A model generated the notes under the pieces. That model had not been told where the DNA came from and ran no database searches. It saw only the letters and a list, made by a program, of their open reading frames with translations. Shown here one piece after another: positions 34,007 to 42,798 of a stretch of 64,000 nucleotides of DNA. The translations under genes were made by a program, and so were the position numbers. The stretch's first letter is position 1. Each line of letters starts with the position of its first letter. This DNA comes from CAYXDO01 sp964463485 (GTDB lineage Bacteria > Myxococcota > Kuafuiibacteriia > Kuafuiibacteriales > Kuafuiibacteriaceae). The stretch spans positions 1 through 64,000 of the forward strand of contig CAYXDO010000027.1 of NCBI GenBank assembly GCA_964463485.1. The letters are read 5' to 3'.

Positions 34007-36292
34007 GTGCGGATCTGGCTGAGTGCGACGTCCGTCAAGAACTGGTTCCAGTATCGTTGCGAACGCAAGCTGGTCTACGAAACGATGGACCGCAAAGACC
34101 GCGAGGCGATCCCGATCGCTGAGCAGACGATTCCGAAGCCTTGGGCGGAGTTCGGGCAGGACTACGAATCTCTAGTTGTTGACGCATTCGCCAAAGCGCA
34201 AGGCGTTCGTCTCCTGAGGCCGCGCCCTGGCCATTCCGACTTGGGTGAAGATGCCACCATGGCTTTTCTTCGGGCCGGTTCAACGCACACGGCTGCGCAT
34301 CAGGCGGTCCTCACGGAGACCGCCGCCCTCCGAACCCGGCTCGGCATTACCGACCCGAACGTGGGCTTTCGGCGCGGACTCGTCGACCTCATGACGGCAC
34401 GCGAGGTCGAGGGCAGGCGCGTCTTGAGACTCGTCGATATCAAATCGACTCATGATGCCCTTCCGTTTCACAAGGCTCAGGTTGCCTGGTACGCATGGAT
34501 GCTGCGGGGCGTTCTGGAACACAACCGGATCGACGCTATCGTCGACACGATCGGGGAGATTTGGCACCGACCTCGGGTCGGGGCTCCTGACGCCTGGGAG
34601 GTTAGTGAGTTTCGCCTCCGCAGTTATGAATCGATCGTACACGACTGGGCCCAGCGAGATGTTCCGATCGCTGCGTCGCGAACGGTGACCCGTGCAAAGG
34701 ACGACACCTTTTTTCACATTTATTTCAAGTGCGAGCAATGCGCCTTTTTGCCACACTGCGAGCGATCGATTGCCGACGGACTTCCGGCCGAGAAGCTCGA
34801 CGTGAGCGCCACACCCGGCCTAACTCAGAGCAGCAAGCGACTGTTGGAACGAATGGGAATTAGGTCCGTTGCCAGCGTGGTGAATCGCCGCGCGCAGATA
34901 CTCTCGTCGGACGTCCTCGACTGGAAGCTTGCCCTTCATGGACGCGAACTCGTCGCGCGCGCTGAAGCGATCTCGCGTGGACGGGTCCAGTTTCTGACGG
35001 ATCGAGTTACTCTTCGAATGCCTTCGCGAACCGACGTGAAGATCTTTCTCGTAGCGGATCGCGACCCAATGGCGTCCCAACTCGCAACGCTAGGTGCTCT
35101 GGTGGTCGACGGCAGCGACGAAGTGCTTCGAGAGATTCGGGTGATCCGGGATCGTGATGCAGAAGTTCGAGCCCTTCGCGACGTGCTGAAGGCGGTGCTC
35201 CTTTTCATTCAGAGGACCGATCAGGGAAATCGAGCCGGCGAGCGACGCATTCTACATTTTTTCGTATACGAGGCGGCGGAGTCGAAGGATCTTGCAGCGG
35301 CGCTCGCCAGTCACTTGGACGACACGGCTCTTTTAGCTGAGTTACTCACCTTCGTCCGCATTTTTCCAACTGAGGTAACAGTTCATGAGCCTGAGTACCG
35401 CGGTTATCATCATCTTCCTGCCTGCGCGATTCGAAACGTGATCGAGGAACTCGTCGCTTTGCCCGTCAAGGTCTCCTATGACTTGGCTCGAGTATCCAGG
35501 GCGTTGCAACGAGTCTCGCCAGCGCCCACGCCGTACGTGCCAGCGCCTGCGTTCTCCCGTCCGTTCTCCTCGAGACTCTCCCTGGCACTTTGCCGTGAGT
35601 TGGCGTCGGGCCGACCCATCGAAAGCGACGTCGAAGCTGATGTTGCTCAGAGGCTGTTTGCGTTGAAGGGTTTGGTCGATTGGCTCGAAGCGCGCGACGA
35701 GCAGACGTCAGCGGATCAGCGCTTTCTTCGCCTCAAGAAATCTCCGTTCCGCCTCTATGAATCCGTCGACCCCATCGGAGGGCCTGATTTGCAGGTGCTC
35801 GCTGCTCAAACGCTCATTTCGAATCGAGCTGCGCTCATGGCTACGCTGGACTCGTTGGCGCAGTCACTCGATCGTCGGCGACAGAAGCGAACTTGCTTCC
35901 CGGGGCTGCGCCTCATCAAATCTGAACCCCAGAAGCGGGGCGGCCAATGGTTCCTGTTCGACGGAGGGCCGGACCGCTGGGAAACGGAGGTCAAGCCAGG
36001 TGAGCCGATGCTCCTCCTCACCGACGGGCATCCGGATCGGATCCTGGACCCATCTTTGTGGCCTTCGTTCGAGGTCTCGTGGGAGCCACCGCGTGACACA
36101 GAGAGCGGGCACAACGGTGCAAGCGTATTCGTCACGATGAAGAAGGCGGCCTGGACATCGCCGGCCTTTCAAGAACTGTGGACAAAGCATCGCAGGGGAG
36201 ATTGGGTTCTGGACCGCGGGCACTACGATCCCAACAGTGGCCTTCTCCACGCTTTTTTGGAGACATTGGGCCGTGAGGAGTCCGACGCATGA
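34007..36292 (+). CDS. RecB-like PD-(D/E)XK nuclease (TM0106-type), first gene of the defence operon
   Basis: The 761-aa product begins IWLSATSVKNWFQYRCERKL, an opening like that of Cas4/RecB-type nucleases. The active site is likely D127 in GFRRGLVDLM, then D143-x-K145 in LVDIKST, then the glutamine-tyrosine pair of AQVAWYAW. A cysteine group, CEQCAFLPHC at about residues 242-251, may hold an iron-sulphur cluster together with C18. A helix-hairpin-helix-like stretch (TPGLTQSSKRLLERMGIRSV) and an RNase H-like beta region (KIFLVADRDP) follow, as in TM0106-type proteins. In the usual family a helicase follows in the same chain, but here it lies in the next gene, with an ATGA overlap. The start is a GTG without an obvious ribosome-binding site. 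Confidence 0.75.
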   Translation: MRIWLSATSVKNWFQYRCERKLVYETMDRKDREAIPIAEQTIPKPWAEFGQDYESLVVDAFAKAQGVRLLRPRPGHSDLGEDATMAFLRAGSTHTAAHQAVLTETAALRTRLGITDPNVGFRRGLVDLMTAREVEGRRVLRLVDIKSTHDALPFHKAQVAWYAWMLRGVLEHNRIDAIVDTIGEIWHRPRVGAPDAWEVSEFRLRSYESIVHDWAQRDVPIAASRTVTRAKDDTFFHIYFKCEQCAFLPHCERSIADGLPAEKLDVSATPGLTQSSKRLLERMGIRSVASVVNRRAQILSSDVLDWKLALHGRELVARAEAISRGRVQFLTDRVTLRMPSRTDVKIFLVADRDPMASQLATLGALVVDGSDEVLREIRVIRDRDAEVRALRDVLKAVLLFIQRTDQGNRAGERRILHFFVYEAAESKDLAAALASHLDDTALLAELLTFVRIFPTEVTVHEPEYRGYHHLPACAIRNVIEELVALPVKVSYDLARVSRALQRVSPAPTPYVPAPAFSRPFSSRLSLALCRELASGRPIESDVEADVAQRLFALKGLVDWLEARDEQTSADQRFLRLKKSPFRLYESVDPIGGPDLQVLAAQTLISNRAALMATLDSLAQSLDRRRQKRTCFPGLRLIKSEPQKRGGQWFLFDGGPDRWETEVKPGEPMLLLTDGHPDRILDPSLWPSFEVSWEPPRDTESGHNGASVFVTMKKAAWTSPAFQELWTKHRRGDWVLDRGHYDPNSGLLHAFLETLGREESDA

Positions 36293-39200
36293 GATCACGC
36301 ACGATTCGCTCGTTCCTTGCTGATCCCGAGAGTCTGCCAGCGCTTTCGGATGTAGAGGTTGGGGCTTGGACTGCAGGCGTTCAGGCCATCCTCGAGCAGG
36401 CCTCGGCCTGCGGTCTGCCGGAGCTTCGCGATCGGCAGAAGGTGGCGTTGACTGAGGTCGGACAGCACCGTGCTTCTTTGATCCTTGGTCCCCCAGGCAC
36501 AGGCAAGACGGCCGTGTTGGCCTGGATGGCGGCGACCAGCATTGCCGCGAGTCGCCAGGCAAACCGACCCTGTCGCATCCTGGTCACCGCGTTCACGCGC
36601 AGCGCAATCGCAAATCTGCTCGAAGCGATTGAGAGAAACTCGACAGCCATCGGCCAGGACTCGCGAATCGCGTTCTGCGGGCGGGAACCCGATGAGGCCC
36701 TCGGAGCGGGCATTGAAATCCTCGACCGCCGGGACCTGGCCGAGTGGGTAGTTCAGGACTATTCCGTCGTCGGAATGACCACTTGGTCGATTCTCAGGGC
36801 CGTCAAAGGCGGGCATCTGGACGAGGTAGAGGACTTTGCAGCCGAAGCTTTCGACTTGCTCTGTCTCGACGAAGCTTCGCAGATGAAAGTATCTCAGGGC
36901 CTGTCAGCGCTCGCCGTTCTTCGCGACGACGCGAAGATCATCGTTGCTGGGGACGACCGACAGTTGGCACCAATCGATTCGGAACTCCCATGGGCAGGGG
37001 ACGTTCGTGGCATCGGCGGTTCGTTGTACGGCTTTCTGAAGAGTTCTAATGTCCCCGAATTTCCACTGACCGAGACGTTTCGCCTCAACCGGATTCTGGC
37101 CCGCCCGCCGGCCGAATTTTTCTACGATGAGTATGAGTCCGCGGTGCCAGATCGTAGGCTTCAGTTGGCCGATGGATGGACGAACGGACTCGCTGGGTGG
37201 CTCCAGCGCGCGCTCGATCCCGACCATCCCGTCTGCATCCTCCTTCACGAGGGTCCGCCCGCGTCGACGCGGAATCCGTTCGAGGTGGCCATGGTGGATG
37301 AGTTGGCCTGTGCCTTCGCGGCGCGACTGCGCGCGCCCGACGGCCAACCATATTCCCCTTCTCGGCTCTGGTCGGAGGGCTTCGCCGTTGTATCGCCCCA
37401 TCGAGCTCAGAACGCGGCCATTCGCACGCGCCTGCGCAAGACGCTCGGCGACGACGCGATCGTCGAGACTGTCGACCGCATTCAGGGGCGAGAGCGAGAC
37501 GCCATCATTCTGAGTTATGGAGTTTCCGATCCGGAGTTCGCCGCGGCCGAGGGTGCGTTCCTTTTCGCGCCTGAGCGATTCAACGTGGCCATCACTCGCC
37601 CCCGGTCGAAACTCGTCGTGGTCGTCTCTCGTCGGTTGCTCGAGGTTCTGCCCGCCGACGAGGGCGTATTGGACGCCGTTCAGACGCTCCGGGAGTTCGT
37701 CTTTGGCAGCACTCCAGCCGAGACTTTCGAGTTCGCCGGAGGCGAGTACAGAATCAAGGTTCAGATTCGACTGCGGCGCTTCGACGAGACGGTGCCGCTT
37801 CCCGAGATTCTGCCAACAGTCAAGCAGTCCGAAGCCGAGCCGCCCCCCGTTATGACACCGGACCTCGAAGAACTGGAGCAAGTCATTCGGGAGCTGGCGG
37901 CCGCGAATACGCGGCACGGTAACGCTCCTGACTGGGACATCGTGAGGCGGCTGGCGCGTAGGCCTGCGTTTGCCGAGTATCGCGAACTGTTTCGCCTCGG
38001 ACGAGTTCTCATCCAGCCGGGCCCGAAGGGCGCTTGGCTGCTTTCTCCCATCGATGACCATCTGTCGCCACTGGTGCCTTCGCCGGAGTCGGTCGACCGC
38101 AACATCGAGGCCGTGATCGGCCAAGTTAGAAAGGGGACCTACCCAGCATTGTATGCCGGAGGTAGAGGTTCCCGAGGCTGCCGTGACTTCTTCGTGTGGT
38201 GCGACGCGATCGGCACGGACATTCTGTGGAGCCAGATGGAGCGTCTCCAAGGGAGTGGCCTGCTCATCGTTGCCGAAGATCCCTGGCATCGACTGACGCT
38301 CGATGTCTCCGTGCATGATGAACCAACTCCTTTGATATCCGGCCCTCAGTCGATCGTCACGGACGAGGAGTTTGCGCTCCTCAACGCGATTGAAGATTTG
38401 GAGATTCGCCGAATCGATCTCGGCATCGTCGAGTCCTGGCTCCATCCGTCGGAGGTTCGGGAAGGGTTGCCACCGTCACTCGCGGCTCACTTCCGGACGC
38501 TGTCGGCGATTTCTGGCGCGGTGGACCACCTGGCCTCGCACGGCTTTCTGATGAATCCCGAAGGGCTGATTCGGACCCGCATGGCAGAGTTGGCGAAGGA
38601 ACTGAGATACGTAAAGCAGCGATTTCGGGTTGGGGACGAGCACGAGCGTCCCTTTCTGGTCCGCGCGCTCAAGGTGGACGCCGTTACACGCGACAAGCCC
38701 GTTCGGGACCAGAGCGCATCCGAGTTTCTTCAGCAACTCGCTCTGCGCTTCGAAGGGCGACCCGACGTGCCCAGAGTGATTCACGCGCTGCTCCCGACCT
38801 TACGCGAGGGCATTGGGTTGCCCGCTGCAAGCGAACCTCGCCTCTCTGGCTTTCAAGTTCGGGCGATCGAGGAACTCATCAGGATGTGGCTAGGGGACTC
38901 GAGTGCCTCGGGGGTAGTGATCACCGCCGATACTGGTTCCGGCAAGACGGAGGCCGCGTGTCTACCGTTGCTGTTCGGTGCGGCACTCGACCGCCTGCGC
39001 GGCACCAGTGGTGCGCGTGCTGTGTTGGTCTATCCGCGCATCCGGTTGGCAGTGAATCAGGCTGCGCGGCTCGCGCGCTACGCCCGTGCGTTGGGGCGTG
39101 AGCTAGGTGTGCGAGTCACGCTCGGCCTGCAAAGCAAGGATGTGCCTGCTTCGTGGGGGTCCGAGAAATATCGCCTCGAGACAGCCAAGGCGGGCGAGAA

Positions 39201-42200
39201 GCGCCTATGGCGGCTCCTCGACTCTGGACGCTGGGCGTTTCCTTTCTTTCGTTGTCCGGAATGCGACTCGCGCCTGGAACTCCAACCCACAGCCCCCGGC
39301 GAGGTCGCGGACGTTCTTTGGTGCTCCGACTCGACCTGCGGATGGGCCTTTGACGGTTGGGTGGGGACCAAGGAGCGCATCCGGTATCAACCTCCGGCGC
39401 TTTTTCTGCCGGTGACCGAGTCGTTGCACCAGTGGATGATGAATCCTGACTACGGCGTAGTGTTCGGAGACGCTGGCGAGCCTCCAAAAGCGCTGCTTGC
39501 CGACGAGATTCACTTGTACGGGCAGATTCACGGCGCTCAGGTGGGTTGGACGCTCCGCCGTTTCTTGGAGCGCGTAAGGCTGAATGGCGAGTCAAGGCCG
39601 CTTGCCATCGGAATGAGTGCGACGCTCGGAGACCCTCAAGCAGTCTGGTCCGAGTTGTCCGGCGTCGACCGTGAGCGAATTGTCGAGATTCGCCCTGCGC
39701 CGAATGAGCGTCGCGAAAATCCCAGAGGGCGTGAGTATTTCTTCTTCGTGCAGCCAGAAGTCGAATCCAGAGGGAAGGACATCGCGGGTGCCTCCGCGTC
39801 CATTCAATCGATGATGCTGCTGGGGCATGGAATGAGGCGGCGCACGGGCTCGGAGGGGGGGTATCGCGCGCTGGTGTTCCTGGATTCGTTGGATAAACTC
39901 AAGCGACTTCACACCGATTTCGTCGATGCCGAAGCGGAGAAGCGCTTGGCAAAGCTTCGTACGTCGCAATACGGGCCAGACATTCAGAATCCAGGAGTCT
40001 TCCGCATCGAGTGCTGCGGCCAACCCAACTCCTGCGGGCGTTTTCGGGACGGCGAGTGTTGGTATTTCGCAGCGACGGACGGTAGACAGATGGGAGCTTC
40101 CGGCATTCGACGCCCGGGCCAACCGATGCTCGTCGCGGCGCGCCCGGTCTCGTCCCAGACAAGCGAGAACGTCGAGGAGATGATCGAGGACTCGGACGTG
40201 GTTTTTGCCACGTCGTCGCTCGAAGTAGGATTCGACGACCCGGATGTCGGGCTCGTCTATCAACACTATGCTCCGTCGAACCTCGCGAGTTTCGTTCAGC
40301 GTAAGGGTCGCGGGGGGAGAGGCGCCGACGATCGCCCACTGACGGGCGTAACCTTGTCGATTCATTCTCAGCGGGACGCTTGGTATTTCCAGCGACCTCA
40401 TCGAATGCTCGGCGCGGCCGACTTTCGAGTACCCATCAACATGGACAATCACTTCGTCCGCAAGGGTCAAGTGATCGCCGCGTTTCTTGATGCCATCGCG
40501 CGTTGGTTCTTGTTGGCAGGAATGTCGCCAACTCCCCGTGTGCCCAACGAGGGGATCGATGCGGCCGATTCGTTCATCCGCGCGCTCTTTGGGCAGGACA
40601 TCTGCGAGGAGCTGGAAGTCGGCTCGCTCGTCGAATTTTGGGAACGAGTTGTCGATTCGGCCACGGCTGGGCTCGAGGGACCGCCAAACAAGTGGCTGGG
40701 AGCCCTTCCAGCCGTTCCCCGCAGGCTGTTTGATTCGATTAACGTGCCGCTTCTCACCGTCGACCTCGGCGACGGCTATCCAAAAGACGAAGACGTGGGA
40801 CTGGTCCTCGCCGAGTGCGCGCCCGGGCGAGTTTCTCGCCGCTGGGCGCTCTACGATGCGCATTGGTTTGCGCCACGCGCAGGCAAGGCGCCTTGGTGTG
40901 CCCTAGACCGCCGGGCCAGTCAGGAATTCTCGTTGGCCCCAGGGGTCGATGCGTCCGAGTTCGACAAATTGATTCCATCAGAGGTGCTCGCTGCGGCCGG
41001 CGGTTCGATTCACTCGAAGATACTGCGTCCGACGCTGCTGAGGCCGCTGAAGGCGGGCGCGTTTCAGAGGTCTTCTTGGACGTCTGAGTGGGCCTGGGCC
41101 GATACCGAGGTAGTTCAGCGTGCCCCCGAAGGCGACGAACCCGGAATCCATCACAAGTCGCATGGTAATCTGCTCGGGTTCGTTGCCGCGGTCGAGGAAC
41201 CGGGAAAGGGGGCACCCTTCGATCGGCCGAGTCCGGCGCTGGAAGGTCTATCCGGCGGACGTATCAAAGTATTCCTGAGTCAATCGAAGGCCAGTTCTGG
41301 GCTTCGAGTGACTCAGGCATATTGGGGTTCGGATGTCGAACTCATCCTCGACAACCTCAAACGTGACCGGGTCTACCAGCGCCAGATCTTCACGGATGAA
41401 GTGGGATCTGGCCCGGTCAGACTCTGGGGCTACGGAATGCAACCCGAGGGATTCCGGATCACGATCGAGGCCGCCAAACTGGACGGGTTCGTTGCGGCTT
41501 CACTCGCAGGTTTGGACGCTCAGGAACTCCATTGGCACCGAACCAAGTTCTTGAGATACCGCGTGATGACGGGTGGGTCGAGGCTCGGACTGACTCGATT
41601 CGAGGCGAGTCAGTTCGCTGACCTCCTTTCCACGGCGGTTTGCCTTCCAAGCGAACGCGGGAGCATCGATCGCGCGATTCGCGGTCAGAACCACAACCTC
41701 CTCATTGCTCCGCTGCGAACAGCATGGACCGAGTTTCTCGGTTCCCATCCACAACTCCCTGAGCGACGCATCGACCGACTCATGAAAAAGGTCAACCGGT
41801 CGCTCGTGAAGTTGATCGGTGAGGTTCTGAGGGTCGTCGACGAACCGAGTTCGCTGGCCGAGTTCCTTCGTTCGAGCCTGTTGAGTGGGCTCCTCACGCG
41901 ACTGAGACAACTGTTCGTCATCCACGGTCGGACTGACGATCGCCGAGTCATCAGTCACGCGCGGCCACCAGTCCAGTTCGGGCTAAACTCGGATTTGGTC
42001 ATCACCATCGCCGAGCGAGGAAGCGGTGGCGATGGGACGACGCGGGCGTTTCTCGAGGTCGCGGACCAGGTGTTCTCGGAATGGAGGGCTGAGCACCTCG
42101 TCCGATGCGCGAATGCCGAAGTTGACGAAGCCTTGGATCGGGCGTTCAGCCGAACGACGGAGCACGAACGATGGCGGTCCATGGACCCGCGCTCGCCGAT

Positions 42201-42684
42201 GTGGGTATCGAGGCTTGCGGATGAGCTGGGCCTCGCGGCGGTGGAGGCGCAGGGACCCGTGCAGGCGGTGCTGAGCCTTCTTTACGATGCCGAGGAGTTC
42301 GGGGCCGAGCGGTTCCCGCGTTTCTCGCTTTTCGGTGAAGCGCAGGCCGTTCGCGCTCGGATGATAGGGGAACTCGGCCGTGCCCCGACGGAGTGGGAAC
42401 TGGTCAGTTCCGTCGTTCGATGTGCGGCCAAGGGCGACGACGTGCCGACGTGGTCTCGACTGCGCAGGCAGTACGCAAACCTGGAGCAATCGGGCCACGA
42501 GGGGCCGCTTTCGCCTGATGCAAGACTTGCGGACCAGGTGCTGCGAATTGGCGCGAGACTGTGTTTCGATGGGTGTTTGGGCTGTCTGTATGGGCAGAGC
42601 GACATCATGGACGAGGAGCTGCACACGTCGGTGTCGAGTCGGCGACTGCTTTCGAAGTTCGGTTGGTATCTCGACAGGCACTGA
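36289..42684 (+). CDS. dpdJ: Giant fusion of SF1 (DNA2-like) and SF2 helicases, second half DpdJ-like
   Basis: The 2131-aa product holds two motor units. Residues 1 to about 470 are an SF1 helicase of the DNA2/NAM7 type, with Walker A GPPGTGKTAVLA near 68-79, DEAS near 194, GDDRQLAP near 221 and the C-terminal FNVAITRPRSKL near 430. Residues of about 480-840 have no clear domain. From about 870 an SF2 helicase begins, with Walker A TADTGSGKTEA near 880, DEIH near 1072, SATLGD near 1109 and VQRKGRGGRG near 1336. Zinc-type cysteine sets lie at about 985-1020 (CPECD), at about 1245 (CCGQPNSC) and at the very end (CFDGCLGCL), as in helicases with a DUF1998-like end. The second half looks like DpdJ, from memory of the family rather than a search. 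The fusion is unusual. Confidence 0.7.
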   Translation: MRSRTIRSFLADPESLPALSDVEVGAWTAGVQAILEQASACGLPELRDRQKVALTEVGQHRASLILGPPGTGKTAVLAWMAATSIAASRQANRPCRILVTAFTRSAIANLLEAIERNSTAIGQDSRIAFCGREPDEALGAGIEILDRRDLAEWVVQDYSVVGMTTWSILRAVKGGHLDEVEDFAAEAFDLLCLDEASQMKVSQGLSALAVLRDDAKIIVAGDDRQLAPIDSELPWAGDVRGIGGSLYGFLKSSNVPEFPLTETFRLNRILARPPAEFFYDEYESAVPDRRLQLADGWTNGLAGWLQRALDPDHPVCILLHEGPPASTRNPFEVAMVDELACAFAARLRAPDGQPYSPSRLWSEGFAVVSPHRAQNAAIRTRLRKTLGDDAIVETVDRIQGRERDAIILSYGVSDPEFAAAEGAFLFAPERFNVAITRPRSKLVVVVSRRLLEVLPADEGVLDAVQTLREFVFGSTPAETFEFAGGEYRIKVQIRLRRFDETVPLPEILPTVKQSEAEPPPVMTPDLEELEQVIRELAAANTRHGNAPDWDIVRRLARRPAFAEYRELFRLGRVLIQPGPKGAWLLSPIDDHLSPLVPSPESVDRNIEAVIGQVRKGTYPALYAGGRGSRGCRDFFVWCDAIGTDILWSQMERLQGSGLLIVAEDPWHRLTLDVSVHDEPTPLISGPQSIVTDEEFALLNAIEDLEIRRIDLGIVESWLHPSEVREGLPPSLAAHFRTLSAISGAVDHLASHGFLMNPEGLIRTRMAELAKELRYVKQRFRVGDEHERPFLVRALKVDAVTRDKPVRDQSASEFLQQLALRFEGRPDVPRVIHALLPTLREGIGLPAASEPRLSGFQVRAIEELIRMWLGDSSASGVVITADTGSGKTEAACLPLLFGAALDRLRGTSGARAVLVYPRIRLAVNQAARLARYARALGRELGVRVTLGLQSKDVPASWGSEKYRLETAKAGEKRLWRLLDSGRWAFPFFRCPECDSRLELQPTAPGEVADVLWCSDSTCGWAFDGWVGTKERIRYQPPALFLPVTESLHQWMMNPDYGVVFGDAGEPPKALLADEIHLYGQIHGAQVGWTLRRFLERVRLNGESRPLAIGMSATLGDPQAVWSELSGVDRERIVEIRPAPNERRENPRGREYFFFVQPEVESRGKDIAGASASIQSMMLLGHGMRRRTGSEGGYRALVFLDSLDKLKRLHTDFVDAEAEKRLAKLRTSQYGPDIQNPGVFRIECCGQPNSCGRFRDGECWYFAATDGRQMGASGIRRPGQPMLVAARPVSSQTSENVEEMIEDSDVVFATSSLEVGFDDPDVGLVYQHYAPSNLASFVQRKGRGGRGADDRPLTGVTLSIHSQRDAWYFQRPHRMLGAADFRVPINMDNHFVRKGQVIAAFLDAIARWFLLAGMSPTPRVPNEGIDAADSFIRALFGQDICEELEVGSLVEFWERVVDSATAGLEGPPNKWLGALPAVPRRLFDSINVPLLTVDLGDGYPKDEDVGLVLAECAPGRVSRRWALYDAHWFAPRAGKAPWCALDRRASQEFSLAPGVDASEFDKLIPSEVLAAAGGSIHSKILRPTLLRPLKAGAFQRSSWTSEWAWADTEVVQRAPEGDEPGIHHKSHGNLLGFVAAVEEPGKGAPFDRPSPALEGLSGGRIKVFLSQSKASSGLRVTQAYWGSDVELILDNLKRDRVYQRQIFTDEVGSGPVRLWGYGMQPEGFRITIEAAKLDGFVAASLAGLDAQELHWHRTKFLRYRVMTGGSRLGLTRFEASQFADLLSTAVCLPSERGSIDRAIRGQNHNLLIAPLRTAWTEFLGSHPQLPERRIDRLMKKVNRSLVKLIGEVLRVVDEPSSLAEFLRSSLLSGLLTRLRQLFVIHGRTDDRRVISHARPPVQFGLNSDLVITIAERGSGGDGTTRAFLEVADQVFSEWRAEHLVRCANAEVDEALDRAFSRTTEHERWRSMDPRSPMWVSRLADELGLAAVEAQGPVQAVLSLLYDAEEFGAERFPRFSLFGEAQAVRARMIGELGRAPTEWELVSSVVRCAAKGDDVPTWSRLRRQYANLEQSGHEGPLSPDARLADQVLRIGARLCFDGCLGCLYGQSDIMDEELHTSVSSRRLLSKFGWYLDRH

Positions 42685-42739
42685 GCCTCCGAGGAATCGG
42701 CCGCAGTATCTCGATGGGCACTGAGCCTTCGAGGAATCG
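42667..42739. repeat. 33-bp direct repeat at the helicase 3' end
   Basis: Positions 42667-42699 and 42707-42739 match at 30 of 33 bases. Both copies contain the last codons and a TGA in the same arrangement, so the 3' end of the helicase gene appears duplicated. The distance between copies is 40 bp. The 115-bp space before the next gene otherwise shows no promoter that I can support. Confidence 0.85.
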
Positions 42740-42798
42740 ACACATCGATGACGATATCCATGGGCGCGCGGATTCGTTTGGGTTATTAGGGGCGCCTC

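Noticed and set aside
33756..34022. Open frame of 88 codons as a gene at the island edge
   Set aside because: No ribosome-binding site or domain, and it runs into the start of the nuclease gene.
34007..36292. CRISPR Cas4
   Set aside because: The nuclease motifs and cysteines resemble Cas4, but the protein is far longer and lies with helicases, not with cas genes.
36904..38445. Open frame of 513 codons on the minus strand
   Set aside because: It lies antisense to the SF1 helicase motifs, which are intact in the plus-strand frame.
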